The notes: generated by a model not told the origin, from the letters alone. Positions 1 to 10,665 are shown, counted from the first letter of the stretch. The stretch: DNA of 64,000 nt from Zonotrichia leucophrys gambelii (GCF_028769735.1 NC_088178.1:30342357-30406356), one strand, 5' to 3'. Numbers and translations: made by a program.

Positions 1-122
1 GGCTGACTTCCAAGACAAAAAGCAGTTAATGTTTGTCTGAGCAGCACAGCCTTACGGTGGGGCCAGAGCAGCTGCAGCCTGCGCCCTGTGTCTGTGCAGG
101 GACAGCCTGGTACCTCATTCAC

Positions 123-209
123 CTGGATTTGGACCCACGGGACCGCGACTGTTCCCTGGAGCTGGAGCGGGATCTCGATCTGGAACTGGAAGAACTCCTG
201 GAATGGGAC
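123..209 (-). CDS. ZRANB2: ZRANB2 coding exon 8 (RS domain)
   Basis: Encodes S231-S258 plus two bases of an Arg codon. It is almost entirely Ser and Arg, with EQSRSRGSKS near the end. The acceptor is GTTGCAG and the donor GTGAAT starts at 122. The frame continues left of the window, so this is not the last exon. Confidence 0.9.
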
Positions 210-3200
210 CTGCAACAACACGGGAGATCTTTTTCCAGTGTCTGACTTGCATTTAGCAGTTACTGCTCCTGAGAGCAGCAGACACGAGGCAGCAACACAG
301 TCTGAAAATGCCAATCCCCTCCTGCCCCCAGCATCACCACAGCACACCATAAACCAGACACTTCTACACGGCATTAAAAACATGACAAAGGCAGCTTTAG
401 ATTGTGGCTCCTAAAACAAAGCACAACAATTAAACAGGATTGCAGTTATCTGGCAAAAAGAAATAACTTCCTATCTGTTCATTATTTAATGAAATCAATG
501 TTTTAATTTGTGCCTTAACTGGAAACCCATCAGTTTCCTTCAGAGGCAGAGCAGATGATAGCATTAGGATTGGGCAGCTAAATTTCCCCCAGCCAGTTCT
601 CACAAGCACTTTGTAATAATCTTCAAATTTTCATAAAGATTTTCCCCTGCATTATAAATTAAGTGGTTAATTTGGGGCTAAAATACTGCCATATCCAACA
701 CAACTTGTAACTGGCCACAATTATTTCCCAGTTTTTCACTGATGGATTTTCTCTAAAGCACAAACCACAAGAGGAATTTAACAATGGCAGCAGGCTCCAG
801 CAACCACTGGAAACAAAAGCATTGAAAACAAATTCTAACAACATTTTCAGGTAAAATATATTCTACTTGCTGTCAGCCTCTGAGTTTATACTGTTACCAC
901 AGCTTTCTCATTTTACTGTGCAGGACACAGTAGTATGAACATTTCCTAGCTAGGAAATTACATTTAAACCTTTTTAAAACCCACAAAAAAGGCATCCACA
1001 AATGGCAACTGATATTTCCAATTATCTGTAGCTAAAAGCAAAAAGTTCAAGAGGAAGTTGAAATCTCAGTTAGGACAAGTTACTTTCTATTTCACTGTTA
1101 ATATTTGTGAATTAATGACCAAAGTTATGGGCAGGTGAGGTGGTTGAGTGTCCCTGGAGCCTCCCAGCCAAGCACTCTCACTGCTCTGAGCAGTGGGAAG
1201 CAGGGGAGGCTGAGGAACAGAAGAGGCAGCAGGAGCGAGAGCCAACAGTGATGGGGAGAAGCCAAGCCAGAGGCTGGGGCTGCAGAATTTGGGCAGTGAC
1301 AGCACTGAGGGGCAATGATGAAGCTGGGAAGATTAGAAGAAACTTGAACTTTACACATGTGAATTTAATAAATGATCCTGGGAGCTTGTTCTGAATAATC
1401 AGGATCCTGCTTGCATGAGCTGTGAGGTAGCTGAAAAGCACTGACTGAACTGTTCATTTATTACTGAATTTAAATAGCAATGAGAGAGCTTAAGCCTGCC
1501 CAGCAGACCTTTGTGAGGTCCCCTATAAACCCTCAGCGTTATTAGAGAATTCCAGAGTGGTTTGTGTTGGGAAGGACCTTAAAGCTCATCTCAATTCTGT
1601 CCAGCCTGGCCTTGGACAGTTCCAGGGATAGGAAGGTTCTGACAACATTGCCAATGCATTTAAAACTTTGTTACTTGCCATTAACTCAAGTTCAAGTTTC
1701 TTGTCTTTATTCCCAGGACATTCCCACTGTGTCCTTTCCCTGAATCTGCCCGGGCTGCACTGTCACTGCCTCTTCTGCCACCTCCTCCCACTCCAGCAGT
1801 GCCCCCCTCTGTCCAACAACAGAACCACACATGGCCAACGAGCCTGAAAACCTGAAAATAAATGACATTATTCCATTTCTCTCAAGGATTTCACTAAATA
1901 TCAACTTGAATCACTAAAGAAGCCCCAGAGAGCCTCCCTGCTGCAGCTCAGGCAGAGCATCACCACCTCTGTAAATGGAGAGTTATTCACATCATCACAC
2001 AACTGTAAGGCAATGAAACAAAGGAAATAAGGAAGTCAGATACTGACATTTTGCCTGGCGTTACCCTGGACCTGTACCCGTTTACCTGGACCTAGACCTT
2101 GAGCTCGAGTGAGAGGAGGAGCGCGAGGACGAGCGCGAGTGGGAGGAGCGGGACTTGGAGCGGCTGCGCCTCGGCGCCTTCTTCTTCTTGTTGGTGTCCT
2201 CCTCCTCACTGGCATCCAGGTTGTACTTGGACAGGTCAGCATCATCTTCATCCTCATCCTGCACAGGCACAGCACAGCACACTCAGGCAATGCTTTCAGC
2301 TCCCCTTTTTGCTTATCCCAGCCTTTGCCTCATGATCTTTCCCAGCCTTTGAAAACTGAGCGGAATTTAATGAGACCCCACAATTTTAAGCAGTAAAGAG
2401 TGACTTAAAATTGGTATTGAATCAAACCCCCTGTTATTTAATAAAGTTAATGAGCACACAGACACATTTTTACCACTTAAATGAATTTTCACCCTCAGAA
2501 TCTCTAAGCAAAGCCCAACTCTGCAGAGACAGATCTCATATGCAAAGTTTGGTGATGGCTGTGTAAAACAGCACCATCTGCACGTCTCTGCAGGGCTGCT
2601 GCCCAAAGATGTGGAAAATCCAATAAATGATACTCACATAGCTCAGAAAAGATGGATAAAACCCTCAGAATATTTTATTTCATTTTATAAAAAATAAATC
2701 TGATGTGGTTTGAAAAGCCTAGGAAAAACTCAAGAGCACGTGCTATACATGGTAACCACACATCCAGGTTCCAAATAAACATCTTGGAGTTCTGGGTTCT
2801 GATCTCAGCCTTGTCACTGATGATTTAAGACTGCCCATTTTTGAGTGCAGGTATTTAGAACAAAGCAGAGCCTGTGCACATCTCTTCCAGCAGCTCTGGG
2901 CACCATTATTGCCAGAGTTCTGCTCTAAAGGCAGCTGAAAACACTGACCAGCCCTTCTGCTTCTGGGCAGCCCTGAAATCATGACTAAAAACTGCTTCAA
3001 GACAACAAACCATCCTACCTCATCCAATTTATACTTGGAGAGATCTTCATCCTCATCGTCCTCATCCTCCCCCTCAGACTCCTTATCTTCCACTTCCTTC
3101 AGGATGGAGGCAGGGCCCACTGGCTTCCCCCGGTACTTTTTCTTTTTGCGCCCAAACTGAGGAATTTTGTGCCAGGATTAGAACAGGATTTAATCAAAAA

Positions 3201-6106
3201 CAATCACCAACTGTAATTTTGATAACACTTCTATAAGAAAATAAATAATCATCAATTTTAAATAGGATCTTGCCCCAAGGGAAAGGGGAGCACCATGGAA
3301 CATCAATTAGCAACAAGGAACTTTTAAAGAGATGTTTGTCTTGCGGACAATGAGCCTCTACAGAGATGAACGGGAATGAGAGCATTCTGCATTTCAATTT
3401 TATGGGATATCCTCAAACACAACAAGAGTCTGCCCAGAGCAATCCCTGCCCTCCCTTACCTCATCATACTCCCCGTCGGACTCCTCCCGCTCTATGTACT
3501 CCACGTTCTCCCGCTCATTGAATCCTCCTCCATAGCCTTGAGAAAGGGGCAAAACAACACAATGCCTTCAGCTGCCTGCAGCACAGAAACCTCCACAGGG
3601 GCTCTGGAAACCCTCAGGGGATCACAAATCTGCCACAAGGATGTAACAGGATCTCAGGAGGAACAGGAATTGTTCCCATGCACGTTTATTAAATGCAGTT
3701 TCTCACAAATCCAATTAAAATAATGGATTAGGAACACTAAAGTATTTTTCAACTTAATTAAGTACTAAGTACTTCAATAACTTATTTAAATAATAAATAC
3801 ATGGATATATTATTTACAATTATAATCATTGTATGAAATATGATTATATTATTTAATATCCTTTACTATTTTCACAATACTCAATATTGTTTTTCCTTTT
3901 GAGTAGCTAGCTCTGTGCTCTTCTCCAGGCTCCTTTATTTCTGTGCCTCTGAGTTCCACCCTGTGCTCCAAAGTCCCTGCCCTGCTCCAGTCCTGCAGTG
4001 CATTCCCTGCCTGACCGCAGGTGCAGAGGGGAGAGTGCAGGAGCTGTAAGGAGATCCTGCCCCAGTTCCCTCAGGAGAGCTGAAACTGAGCCCCAGCCCT
4101 CCTGAGCAGATAACAGCCTTATCTGTACGTGGCCAGCCCACGGGAGGCCTCTGCAGATTAATTAAACATGGCTTCCACAGTCTTGACATCAAAATCCAAC
4201 ACAGGGGCAGCTTAGGCTGATTTCCCACTTGGAGCCACCACTTCCCTCAGCACCGAAACTCTCTGAGGCCAAGAACCTGCACCTGTATGAACTGTGCCAG
4301 TCCAGGGAACACAAGGAATGCCCACTCTGCTTCCCAGAGCCCTTTCTGCCAGCAGTGCCAGCACTGAGGCACCCCCAGCTCACCTGTCCTCTCCTCCAGC
4401 TTGGCGTACTTGGGGGTGTTGCACATGTTACACTCCGAGCGCCGCGCCCAGTTCACATTGCCACAGCTGCAGGGAGACACAGACATGGGAACATCATCCT
4501 TCAGATGGGAATAAAACCTTATCCCTCAGACTGGGGACAAAACCTTACCCTTCAGACTGGGAATAAAACATTACCCTTCAGACTGGGGATAAAACATCCT
4601 TCAGATGGGAATAAAACCTTACCCTTCAGATGGGAATAAAACCTAATCCTTCAGACTGGGGATAAAACTCCTTCAGATGGGAATAAAACATCCTTCAAAT
4701 GGGAATAAAACCTTACCCTTCAGACTGAGAATAAAACCTTATCCCAGACTGGGGATAAAACCCTTAATCCTTCAAAATGGGAATAAAGCATCCCTCACAC
4801 TGGAATAAAACCTTTACTTTTCGACTGGGATTAAACATCCTTCAGATGGGAACAAAAACCTTATCCTTTAGATGGGAATAAAACATCCTTCAGATAGGAA
4901 TAAAACCTTATCCTTCAGATGGGAATAAAGCATCCCTCACACTGGGAATAAAACCTTACCCTTCAGACTGGGGATTAAACATCATTCAGATAGGAATAAA
5001 ACCTTATCTTTCAGATGGGAATGAAACATCCTATCAGATAGGTGTGAAGGGACATCACAGCCCACCCAGTGCCACCCTGCCATGGCAGGGACACCTCCCA
5101 CTGTCCCAGCGTCCAGCCTGCCCTTGGGCACTGCCAGGGATCCAGGGGCAGCCACAGCTGCTCTGGGCACCCTGTGCCAGGGCCTGCCCACCCTGCCAGG
5201 GAAGGCAGCACCTCCCAATGCCATGGGGGTGGCAGTGCCATCCCCACATTCCCTCCAAACCTGGGCAGTGTCCCAGCTTAGCAAACCTGGCCTTCCTCCT
5301 GGGCAGTGCTGCCGTTTCTGCTGCTCTATTAATTAACGTGCAGCCAAGGAGTGCTGCTCCCAGAGCACAGCCCAGAGCTGTGGCCCGGAGCCCTGCTGTC
5401 CGGCAGCACAGGGAATTCCCAGGGACAGGCAGCAGCTGTGGGTCGGTGCCTACGTTTTGCACTGCCAGTCGTTGGCGCTGAACAGCCCCCGGCTCTTCTC
5501 GGCCAGCGTCTTCCCAATCTCCGTGCCCCCCGCCTTCATCATCTTGGCCTCCGTCGTCTTCTCTGCGGGGCGAGACACAAGAGCGCCTGAAACGGCAGCC
5601 TCGGAACTTACCGCAAACATTGCAGGGTCTTTTAAGCAAAAATAAATGGACTTCTCAAACAGTTTGGGGTTCGAGAGGAATTTTTAGAGCAGTTTTACGG
5701 GGCAGAAGGAGACGGGGGAAGAGGTGTGTGAGCCGGGAACTCACCTCTGCCGCATCTGTTACAGCTCGTCCTCCTGGCGAAGTTCACGTTCCCGCACCTG
5801 GCACGGAGCAGAGCACGAGGGCCGGCATTAACGGGGGCCGGAACCCGCGCAGCGCCGGGGGCTCACCCCGAGCCGAGCGTCGCGATTTACCCCGACCCCG
5901 TCCCACACCGAGAGCCGGCACCGAGAGCCGGCTCCGTGAGACCGGGCCCGTGTGCCCCCCGAGCCCCGCTCCCGCCGCCTGCCCCGCTCCCCGGCCGCAC
6001 CGCCGCTGGCCGCGCCCCGCTCCCCGGCCCGCTCCCGGCCGCGCCCTCACTTCTTGTCGGGGCAGATCCAGTCGCCGTCGCTCACGCGGAAGTTCTTGGT
6101 CGCCAT
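123..6106 (-). CDS. ZRANB2: ZRANB2, zinc finger RANBP2-type splicing protein (eight exons visible, 3' end outside window)
   Basis: The spliced reading frame joins eight exons (listed separately) into 776 coding bases, i.e. 258 residues plus two bases of codon 259. Residues 10-36 form RanBP2-type zinc finger 1 (Cys15, Cys20, Cys31, Cys34). Residues 66-89 form finger 2 (Cys71, Cys74, Cys85, Cys88). Both carry the N-V-N-(F/W)-A-R-R core that, in the family, reads single-stranded GGU RNA. An acidic region with two DLSKY motifs follows (about 150-195), then the RS domain from about 203. The family protein is nuclear, binds spliceosome components such as U1-70K and U2AF35, and affects alternative splicing. 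The ATG at 6106-6104 has purine G at -3 and G at +4. All introns are GT-AG and phases agree throughout. The C-terminal RS/SPERR part, roughly 60 residues, must lie left of base 1. The ending and isoforms cannot be judged here. Confidence 0.95.
210..2085 (-). other. ZRANB2: ZRANB2 intron between exons 8 and 7
   Basis: This is 1.9 kb of mostly unique AT-rich intron. A short CR1 tail lies at 1548-1640. I looked for the mature miR-186 sequence, known from a mammalian ZRANB2 intron, and did not see it. That intron may lie left of the window. Confidence 0.85.
2086..2258 (-). CDS. ZRANB2: ZRANB2 coding exon 7
   Basis: Encodes D173-S229 and two bases of R230: the second DLSKYNLD motif, a KKKKAPRR basic patch (possible nuclear localisation signal) and the start of the RS domain. 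The acceptor is TGCAG and the donor is GTAAAC at 2085. A near copy of the donor context lies about 20 bases further on. Confidence 0.93.
3019..3156 (-). CDS. ZRANB2: ZRANB2 coding exon 6
   Basis: Exactly 46 codons (F127-E172): a basic FGRKKKKYRGK start, then an acidic stretch ending in the first DLSKYKLDE motif. The acceptor is CTCAG and the donor is GTAGGA. Because both ends are phase 0, the exon could be skipped without a frameshift. Confidence 0.93.
3460..3536 (-). CDS. ZRANB2: ZRANB2 coding exon 5
   Basis: Encodes G101-E126 (GYGGGFNEREN to SDGEYDE). The acceptor is CTCAAG, less common than CAG, but it follows a pyrimidine-rich run. The donor GTAAGG starts at 3459. Confidence 0.93.
4384..4466 (-). 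CDS. ZRANB2: ZRANB2 coding exon 4
   Basis: Completes finger 2 (C74, NVNWARR, C85, C88) and reads on to KYAKLEERT. The acceptor is CTGCAG at 4472-4467 and the donor is GTGAGC at 4383. A minisatellite in the upstream intron comes within about 25 bases of the acceptor. Confidence 0.93.
4491..5043. repeat. Intronic minisatellite, diverged ~20-40-bp units
   Basis: About 20 degenerate units of the type CCTTCAGATGGGAATAAAAC, alternating with CTTACCCTTCAGACTGGG. It fills much of the intron upstream of exon 4. On the transcribed strand it ends about 25 bases before the exon 4 acceptor. Confidence 0.9.
5052..5215 (-). mobile_element. CR1 LINE 3' fragment
   Basis: Contains the reverse complement of the CR1 segment repeated across this window (GCCATGGCAGGGACACCTCC, then GGCACTGCCAGGGATCCAGG). 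It lies within ZRANB2 in the same direction as the gene, between the minisatellite and exon 3. Confidence 0.8.
5454..5562 (-). CDS. ZRANB2: ZRANB2 coding exon 3
   Basis: Encodes residues 37-72 plus two bases of T73: the linker from KTTEAKMMKAG to KSRGLFSAND, then W69 and C71 of finger 2. The acceptor is CGCAG and the donor is GTAGGC. Confidence 0.93.
5745..5797 (-). CDS. ZRANB2: ZRANB2 coding exon 2
   Basis: Encodes the rest of zinc finger 1 (C20, N22-R28, C31, C34). The acceptor CAG is at 5800-5798 and the donor GTGAGT starts at 5744. The split codons at both ends (AA+G, G+AG) join in frame as Lys19 and Glu37. Confidence 0.93.
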
Positions 6107-6310
6107 CTCGGGCCGAGCCGGGCCGGGCCGAGCGCCGCCGCCACACGCAGGACCCGGGCCCTGCGCCGCGCGGGCTGCCCGCCGCGCGCCTGCGCCCTGC
6201 CCCGCCCCACCCGCACGCCTTCCGCTCAGGCAGCGCCGCGGACGCCTCGGCCGCAGGGTGGGGGGGGAGCGGGGCGCGGGCGCCCCCTGGCGGAGAGGAG
6301 GGCAGGCTGC
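5800..6310 (-). promoter_or_regulatory. ZRANB2: CpG-island promoter of ZRANB2
   Basis: Dense CpG dinucleotides and very high GC surround exon 1 and its upstream flank, in strong contrast with the neighbouring DNA. There is no clear TATA box. The start codon at 6106 and the CpG-rich flank up to about 6300 suggest a broad housekeeping promoter. The exact start site cannot be read from sequence. Confidence 0.75.
6051..6106 (-). CDS. ZRANB2: ZRANB2 coding exon 1
   Basis: Encodes residues 1-18 and two bases of K19, starting MATKNFRVSDG and entering zinc finger 1 (W13, C15). The donor GTGAGG lies at 6050-6045. Residue 2 is Ala; I recall Ser in the mammalian protein. Confidence 0.93.
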
Positions 6311-6560
6311 GGGAAAAGAAAAAAAGAAAAAGAAAAAGAAAAAGAAAAAGAAAAAGAAAAAGAAAAAGAAAAAGAAAAAGAAAAAGAAAAAGAAAAAGAA
6401 AAGAAAAAGGGAAAAGGGAAAGAGAAAAGGGGAAAAGAGAAAAGGGAAAGGGAAAAGGGGAAAAAAGAAAAAGAAAAAAGAGAAAAGGGAATGGGAACGG
6501 GAACGGGAAAGGAAAACGGAAAAGGGAACGAGAAAAGGGAACGGGAGGGGGCAGGACGGG
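6311..6560. repeat. Polypurine tract, (AAAAAG)n grading into A/G-rich
   Basis: About 16 near-perfect AAAAAG units (6313-6405), then an imperfect GGGAAAAG/GGGAAC-rich purine run. It lies about 205 bases upstream of the ZRANB2 ATG. Open frames across it (Lys/Arg or Phe/Leu repeats) are artefacts. Confidence 0.95.
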
Positions 6561-6566
6561 GCCATG

Positions 6567-6702
6567 TGAGTGTTGGCAGGCCCTGGCCCAGGTGCCCAGA
6601 TTTGCTGTGGCTGCCCCTGGATCCCTGGCAGTGCCCAAGGCCAGGCTGGAGCAGCCTGGGACAGTGGGAGGTGTCCCTGCCATGGCACTGGGTTTAACGG
6701 GT
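6567..6702 (+). mobile_element. CR1 LINE 3' fragment
   Basis: Reads GCCCAGATTTGCTGTGGCTG, then the dispersed GATCCCTGGCAGTGCCCAAG core and a GTGGGAGGTGTCCCTGCCAT segment. The terminal part is missing. Confidence 0.8.
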
Positions 6703-6939
6703 TTAATCTGTGCCCCCAGCCCGTTCCGTGTGTCTGTCTGTGCCCTGTCACACAGCTGCCCGTCCCTCACGGGAGCTCTGGGCTGTTCCCTCCCAGCAGA
6801 GCAGCCCCGCATGCCCCGGCTGCTGAGGGCTCCGAGCAGCCACCCCACAAACCCTCCTTGCCACAGACACACCGGCCAGGCTGGGCTGCTTCTCCTTGGG
6901 CACGGTGCCAGTGACATCCCGATGGATCAGGGAGCGCTC

Positions 6940-7180
6940 AGGTGTCACAGAGTCACAGTCAGGGAATATGCTGAGCTGTACAGACCCCAAAGATCTCCCA
7001 GCCCAGCCCCAGCCCTGCACACACCCCAAATCCCACCTTGAGCATCCCTGGCAGTGCTGCCCAAACCCCCCTGGAGCTGCTCTGGCATCCTCAGGGCTGT
7101 GCCCGTTCCCTGGGGATCTGGGCAGTGCCAGCACCCTCTGGGGATGAGCCTTTCCCAATATCTTTGGGATAACAATCAGT
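6940..7180 (-). mobile_element. CR1 LINE fragment, more 5' segment retained
   Basis: Begins with GTCACAGAGTCACAGTCAGG and GAATATGCTGAGCTG, the reverse complement of a CR1 3' end. It continues through CATCCCTGGCAGTGCTGCCC to the CCCTCTGGGGATGAGCCTTT motif typical of CR1 copies in birds. Confidence 0.8.
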
Positions 7181-7962
7181 GTGGGAGTGTTGGAGTCAAT
7201 CCATTATTTAAATAAATATTTTTATTTGGATTAATGACCATGCCATGGTTTGTGGGTGCGTCTGTGCCAGCACTGGGCATTGTCCTCTGTGCCCTGGGTG
7301 TCCCCAGGGTGCCAGGGCTGTGCCCATCCTCAGTATCTCCTTTCAGACCATCTCTGATATCCCCTTCCTGCTTTTCCCTGGCCTGGGTGTGATCTGCCAG
7401 GATCTGCAGTGCTTGGGTGGCCCAGCATTCCCGAACCACATCCCTGCTGTGTGTTTGTTTGCAGCACATGTCACCTTCCTGGCAGTTTTTATTCTCTCTC
7501 TCCTTCTTGCAGCCACATCCTGTGGAAAAATCATCTGGGATCTGCCTCTGGGGCTGGTTTCCATCACTGCCTCTCAGGGCCATGAGGAGATGACAGCGCT
7601 GTTGCTGTTTATTTATTATACAAGTGTAAAGCAGAGCTGAGGCGCCCGGGCAGGGGGCCGTGCAAATTCCCACCTAGGGAATGTCCCCGGTAATCAGGGA
7701 GGACAGGGCTGTGTTTTCCTGCTGCCAGGGCTGGAATCTGCAATGAGGCTGCTGGAGGGATCCCCACTCCGTGTCCTGCTGCAGCCGGTACAGCAGGTGG
7801 CACTTGAGGAACGGAAAAAATCTGCTTTTCCATGGGATGTTTAAATATCAGCCATCAATGAGAAACACCACCAGTGTCACCGTGTGGGGCTGGCCCTGGT
7901 ACCGAGCATGGACTGACCTCGAGCTGCTCCTGGCGCAGGACCTGTTGGATGCAGCAGCAAAA
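7180..7962. other. Unique intergenic DNA
   Basis: No gene or recognised repeat. The open frames are short and have no domain features. Confidence 0.6.
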
Positions 7963-8112
7963 ATATTCATTTTATTCTGCAAAACTATTAATTTTATTCT
8001 GCAAAACTATTTGTTTTATTATGCAAAGCTATTAGTTTTATTCTGCAAAACTATTCATTTTATTCTGCAAAGCTATTAGTCTTATTCTGCAAAACTATAA
8101 ATGTTATTCTTA
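7963..8112. repeat. AT-rich minisatellite, ~21-23-bp unit
   Basis: About six to seven units of the type TTTTATTCTGCAAAACTATT. It grades into a TTATTATT/ATATAT run up to about 8165. Confidence 0.9.
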
Positions 8113-8164
8113 TTATTATTCTTTTAATATATATATTCTTTAATATATGCTTTATATTAATTTT

Positions 8165-8727
8165 ATTCTTATTATTAATTTTGCTCATGCAATGCAGCTG
8201 AAAATCCTAGGTAATCAACAAAAAAGAGTCTACAGAAAAGGAGCTGCCTTACAGTTGGCTAAAAACCATCTCAGTTTAAGCCAACTAGACAAACTATCTT
8301 TTCTTACCATACCTTTGCAGGCCATTGATCCATTTTAATCATCTCTTCTTATTTAAAGCTCTTTCCTATGAAAGAAATGTAACTAAACTTTACCTCTGGC
8401 CATGGTATATTGCCAGTATTCCCTGCCTGCTCCTGACCCACAGGCACCACCCAGCTGCTCCCAAGGGCTCCAGGGAGGGAAGAACCTGGGGCTGATCCAT
8501 TCCTGGGTGCCTCTAGGGAAAAGCCTTACATAAAAGAGGGAATATCCATCAGAAAGTGCCGTGCCAGGGAGAGCAAGCCAGCCTGGGGAGGAAATTAATG
8601 AGGGATGGAAGGGATTCTTCTGCTGGGATCTCCTTCTCTGCGCCAAAAAATGTTGGCTGAGCAGGAATCTTGGAAGGAAATTTGCTGAACTCTGCTCATC
8701 TAATATTTAGGAATTTAATGGCATTGC
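8165..8727. other. Unique intergenic DNA
   Basis: AT-rich at the left, mixed composition at the right. I see no feature. Confidence 0.6.
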
Positions 8728-8880
8728 AGAGCAGTTTGGGCTGGGAAGGGCATTAAATGCCACCCAGTGCCACCCCTGCCATGGCAGGGACACCTCCCAT
8801 GTCCCATTTTGTTCCCAGCCCCAGTGTCCAGCCTGGCCTTGGGCACTGCCAGGGATGCAGGGGCAGCCACAGCTCTTGTA
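8728..8880 (-). mobile_element. CR1 LINE 3' fragment
   Basis: Opens with a decayed terminal segment (CAGTTTGGGCTGGGAAGGGC), then GCCACCCCTGCCATGGCAGG and the core CTTGGGCACTGCCAGGGATG. Confidence 0.85.
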
Positions 8881-9860
8881 AAAGCTTAAAAGCCAACTGG
8901 GAACTGAAAAATAGCCCCAGACTTTAAATTTATGACTAAAGGAAAGCCCAGGTGGACAAGGGGGGACCTGGAGTTCCCAGACATAATCCTGTGTCTGTCC
9001 AGGATATTCCCTTTACTGAAGGAGCAGCTTTGCTCTCGGATTTCCATTGTGCTGCTCCTCTTTTCCCTGTTCCTCCCACAAAGCTCCATTTAAATCTCTT
9101 CTCCCCGTATCCCAATAGCTTGTGAACACTTTTATTGGATTCCTGTTTCTATCACAGCGCATTTGGCCTTCAGACGAGGCTGAGGAATTGATAATAACCC
9201 GGTAAATGAGAAATACATCAGCCATCATTTTAGCGTAATGAAAGCGAGCAGTTGAGAATGAATCAATGTGCAGAAAACTGTTTAATTGGCCCGGCTCTAG
9301 ACAGCCAGTTCCTACCAGCGAGCCCTGGAAATCAGTTTCCTGAAGAAAAACTAAATGGCACAAAGGGCAGGAGGATCAAAGGCAGGTAATTAAAGGCAGG
9401 TGGTGCCTGCAGCCCTTCCCAGCCCTTCCCGGGGTGCTGCCTCCGCCGCGCTCTTCACTCAGCAGCCCAGGGCTCCCAGCTCTTTAAGCATCACTTTAAA
9501 GCACTTAATACACTGTTGATGCCTTCCAAGACACAATAATAATAATAATTTCAGCTCTGGGAGTTAAAGGAGAGCAGTGCTTCCAGCTGTGGGCCTGCTC
9601 TGAGCTGCTGGGATTGCACCGAGCAGGGGGAGCTCCTGGGATAAGCAGGGTGTGGGATGTGGGGTGTGCTGGGCTCTGCAGGGGCCACAGAGCCCTGAGA
9701 CGCCCCCAGGGCTGGGTGGGGTTGGTGTGGGACCCCAGAGGGGTGTGGGGTGCCCATGGACAGCTGGTCAGCCGTGCTTCGGTCTGGGGACACCTTTGGG
9801 TGCGGAGGTTGCCGAGCAAGGGGTGAGGTTTGGATTTAGAGCAGAGATTAGGCAGCAATT
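8881..9860. other. Unique intergenic DNA with an AT-rich stretch at 9100-9370
   Basis: The part 9105-9370 is AT-rich, non-repetitive and carries TAATTGG-type motifs. No coding signal was seen. A short AATAAT run lies at 9535-9551. Confidence 0.55.
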
Positions 9861-9875
9861 GATCCCTCGAGGGGA

Positions 9876-10172
9876 GGGATGGGATATTGGGAATGAGGAA
9901 TTGCTCCCTGGGAGGGTGGGATGGGATATTGGGAATGAGGAATTGCTCCCTGGGAGGGTGGGATGGGATATTGGGAATGAGGAATTGTTACTGGGAGGGT
10001 GGGATGGGAGATTGGGAATTAGGAATTGTTACTGGGAGGGTGGGATGGGATATTGGGCAGGAATTGCTCCCTGGGAGGGTGGGATGGGATATTGGGAATT
10101 AGGAATTGTTCCCTGGGAGGGTGGGATGGGATATTGGGAATCAGGAATTGTTCCCTGGGAGGGTGGGCAGGC
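9876..10172. repeat. Minisatellite, ~37-40-bp unit, about 8 copies
   Basis: Units read GGGAGGGTGGGATGGGATAT followed by TGGGAATGAGGAATTGCTCC. It runs directly into a CR1 fragment. The same segment stands once, before the same CR1 body, at 47915-47955, so the array is an expansion of CR1 sequence. Confidence 0.92.
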
Positions 10173-10330
10173 CCTGGAATAGAATTCCCAGATTTGCTGT
10201 GGCTGCCCCTGGATCCCTGGCAGTGCCCAAGGCCAGGCTGGGCACTGGGGCTGCGACAGTGGGAAATGTCCCTGCCATGGATGGGCTCTGAGGTCCCTCC
10301 AGCCCCATCCATCCTGGATTCCATGATGAT
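10165..10330 (+). mobile_element. CR1 LINE 3' fragment
   Basis: Contains GAATTCCCAGATTTGCTGTG, the dispersed core, CTGCCATGGATGGGCTCTGA and a decayed end. It is continuous with the upstream minisatellite. Confidence 0.85.
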
Positions 10331-10554
10331 CCCAAGCTGCTGAGTTTTGGAATGATCTCCTTCAGTGTGTGACCCTTGCAGAAGTCAGACCCTGCGTGGC
10401 ATTCATTGATTTAATAACCGAGGAACGATTCAAGCCGGCTGAGCTCCCATCGAATCACAACAGAAATACCTGAAATAATATTTCAATGTATTTTGGTCAG
10501 GGTAGAGCTGGCAAATGTCCACTGAGCCCTGGTTCTGTGGGGGAGGGTGTCCTC
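10331..10554. other. Unique intergenic DNA
   Basis: I see nothing recognisable. Confidence 0.5.
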
Positions 10555-10650
10555 AAACACAGAGCACACAGGGGTCACACACAGCACATGTCACTCATGT
10601 GTCACACACAGCACACACATGTCACATGTCACACACGTGTCACACAGCCC
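10555..10650. repeat. CA-rich repeat with TGTCACAC units
   Basis: Degenerate units built on CACACAGCACATGTCAC and CATGTGTCACAC. It abuts the left end of an LTR. Confidence 0.75.
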
Positions 10651-10665
10651 AGGGATGTGGATCCC

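Larger units (their letters stand above)
2259..4383 (-). other. ZRANB2: ZRANB2 introns around exons 6 and 5
   Basis: Introns at 2259-3018, 3157-3459 and 3537-4383. They are unique sequence with an AT-rich stretch at 3720-3900. I see no further exon or transposon. Confidence 0.8.

Noticed and set aside
210..2085. miR-186 hairpin expected in a ZRANB2 intron
   Set aside because: I did not see the mature sequence or its complement. The host intron may be the next one, left of the window.
5620..7041. 473-aa plus-strand open frame and overlapping frames of 253 and 205 aa
   Set aside because: It runs antisense through ZRANB2 exons 1 and 2, the CpG island, the AAAAAG tract and CR1 pieces. The frame is open only because of base composition.
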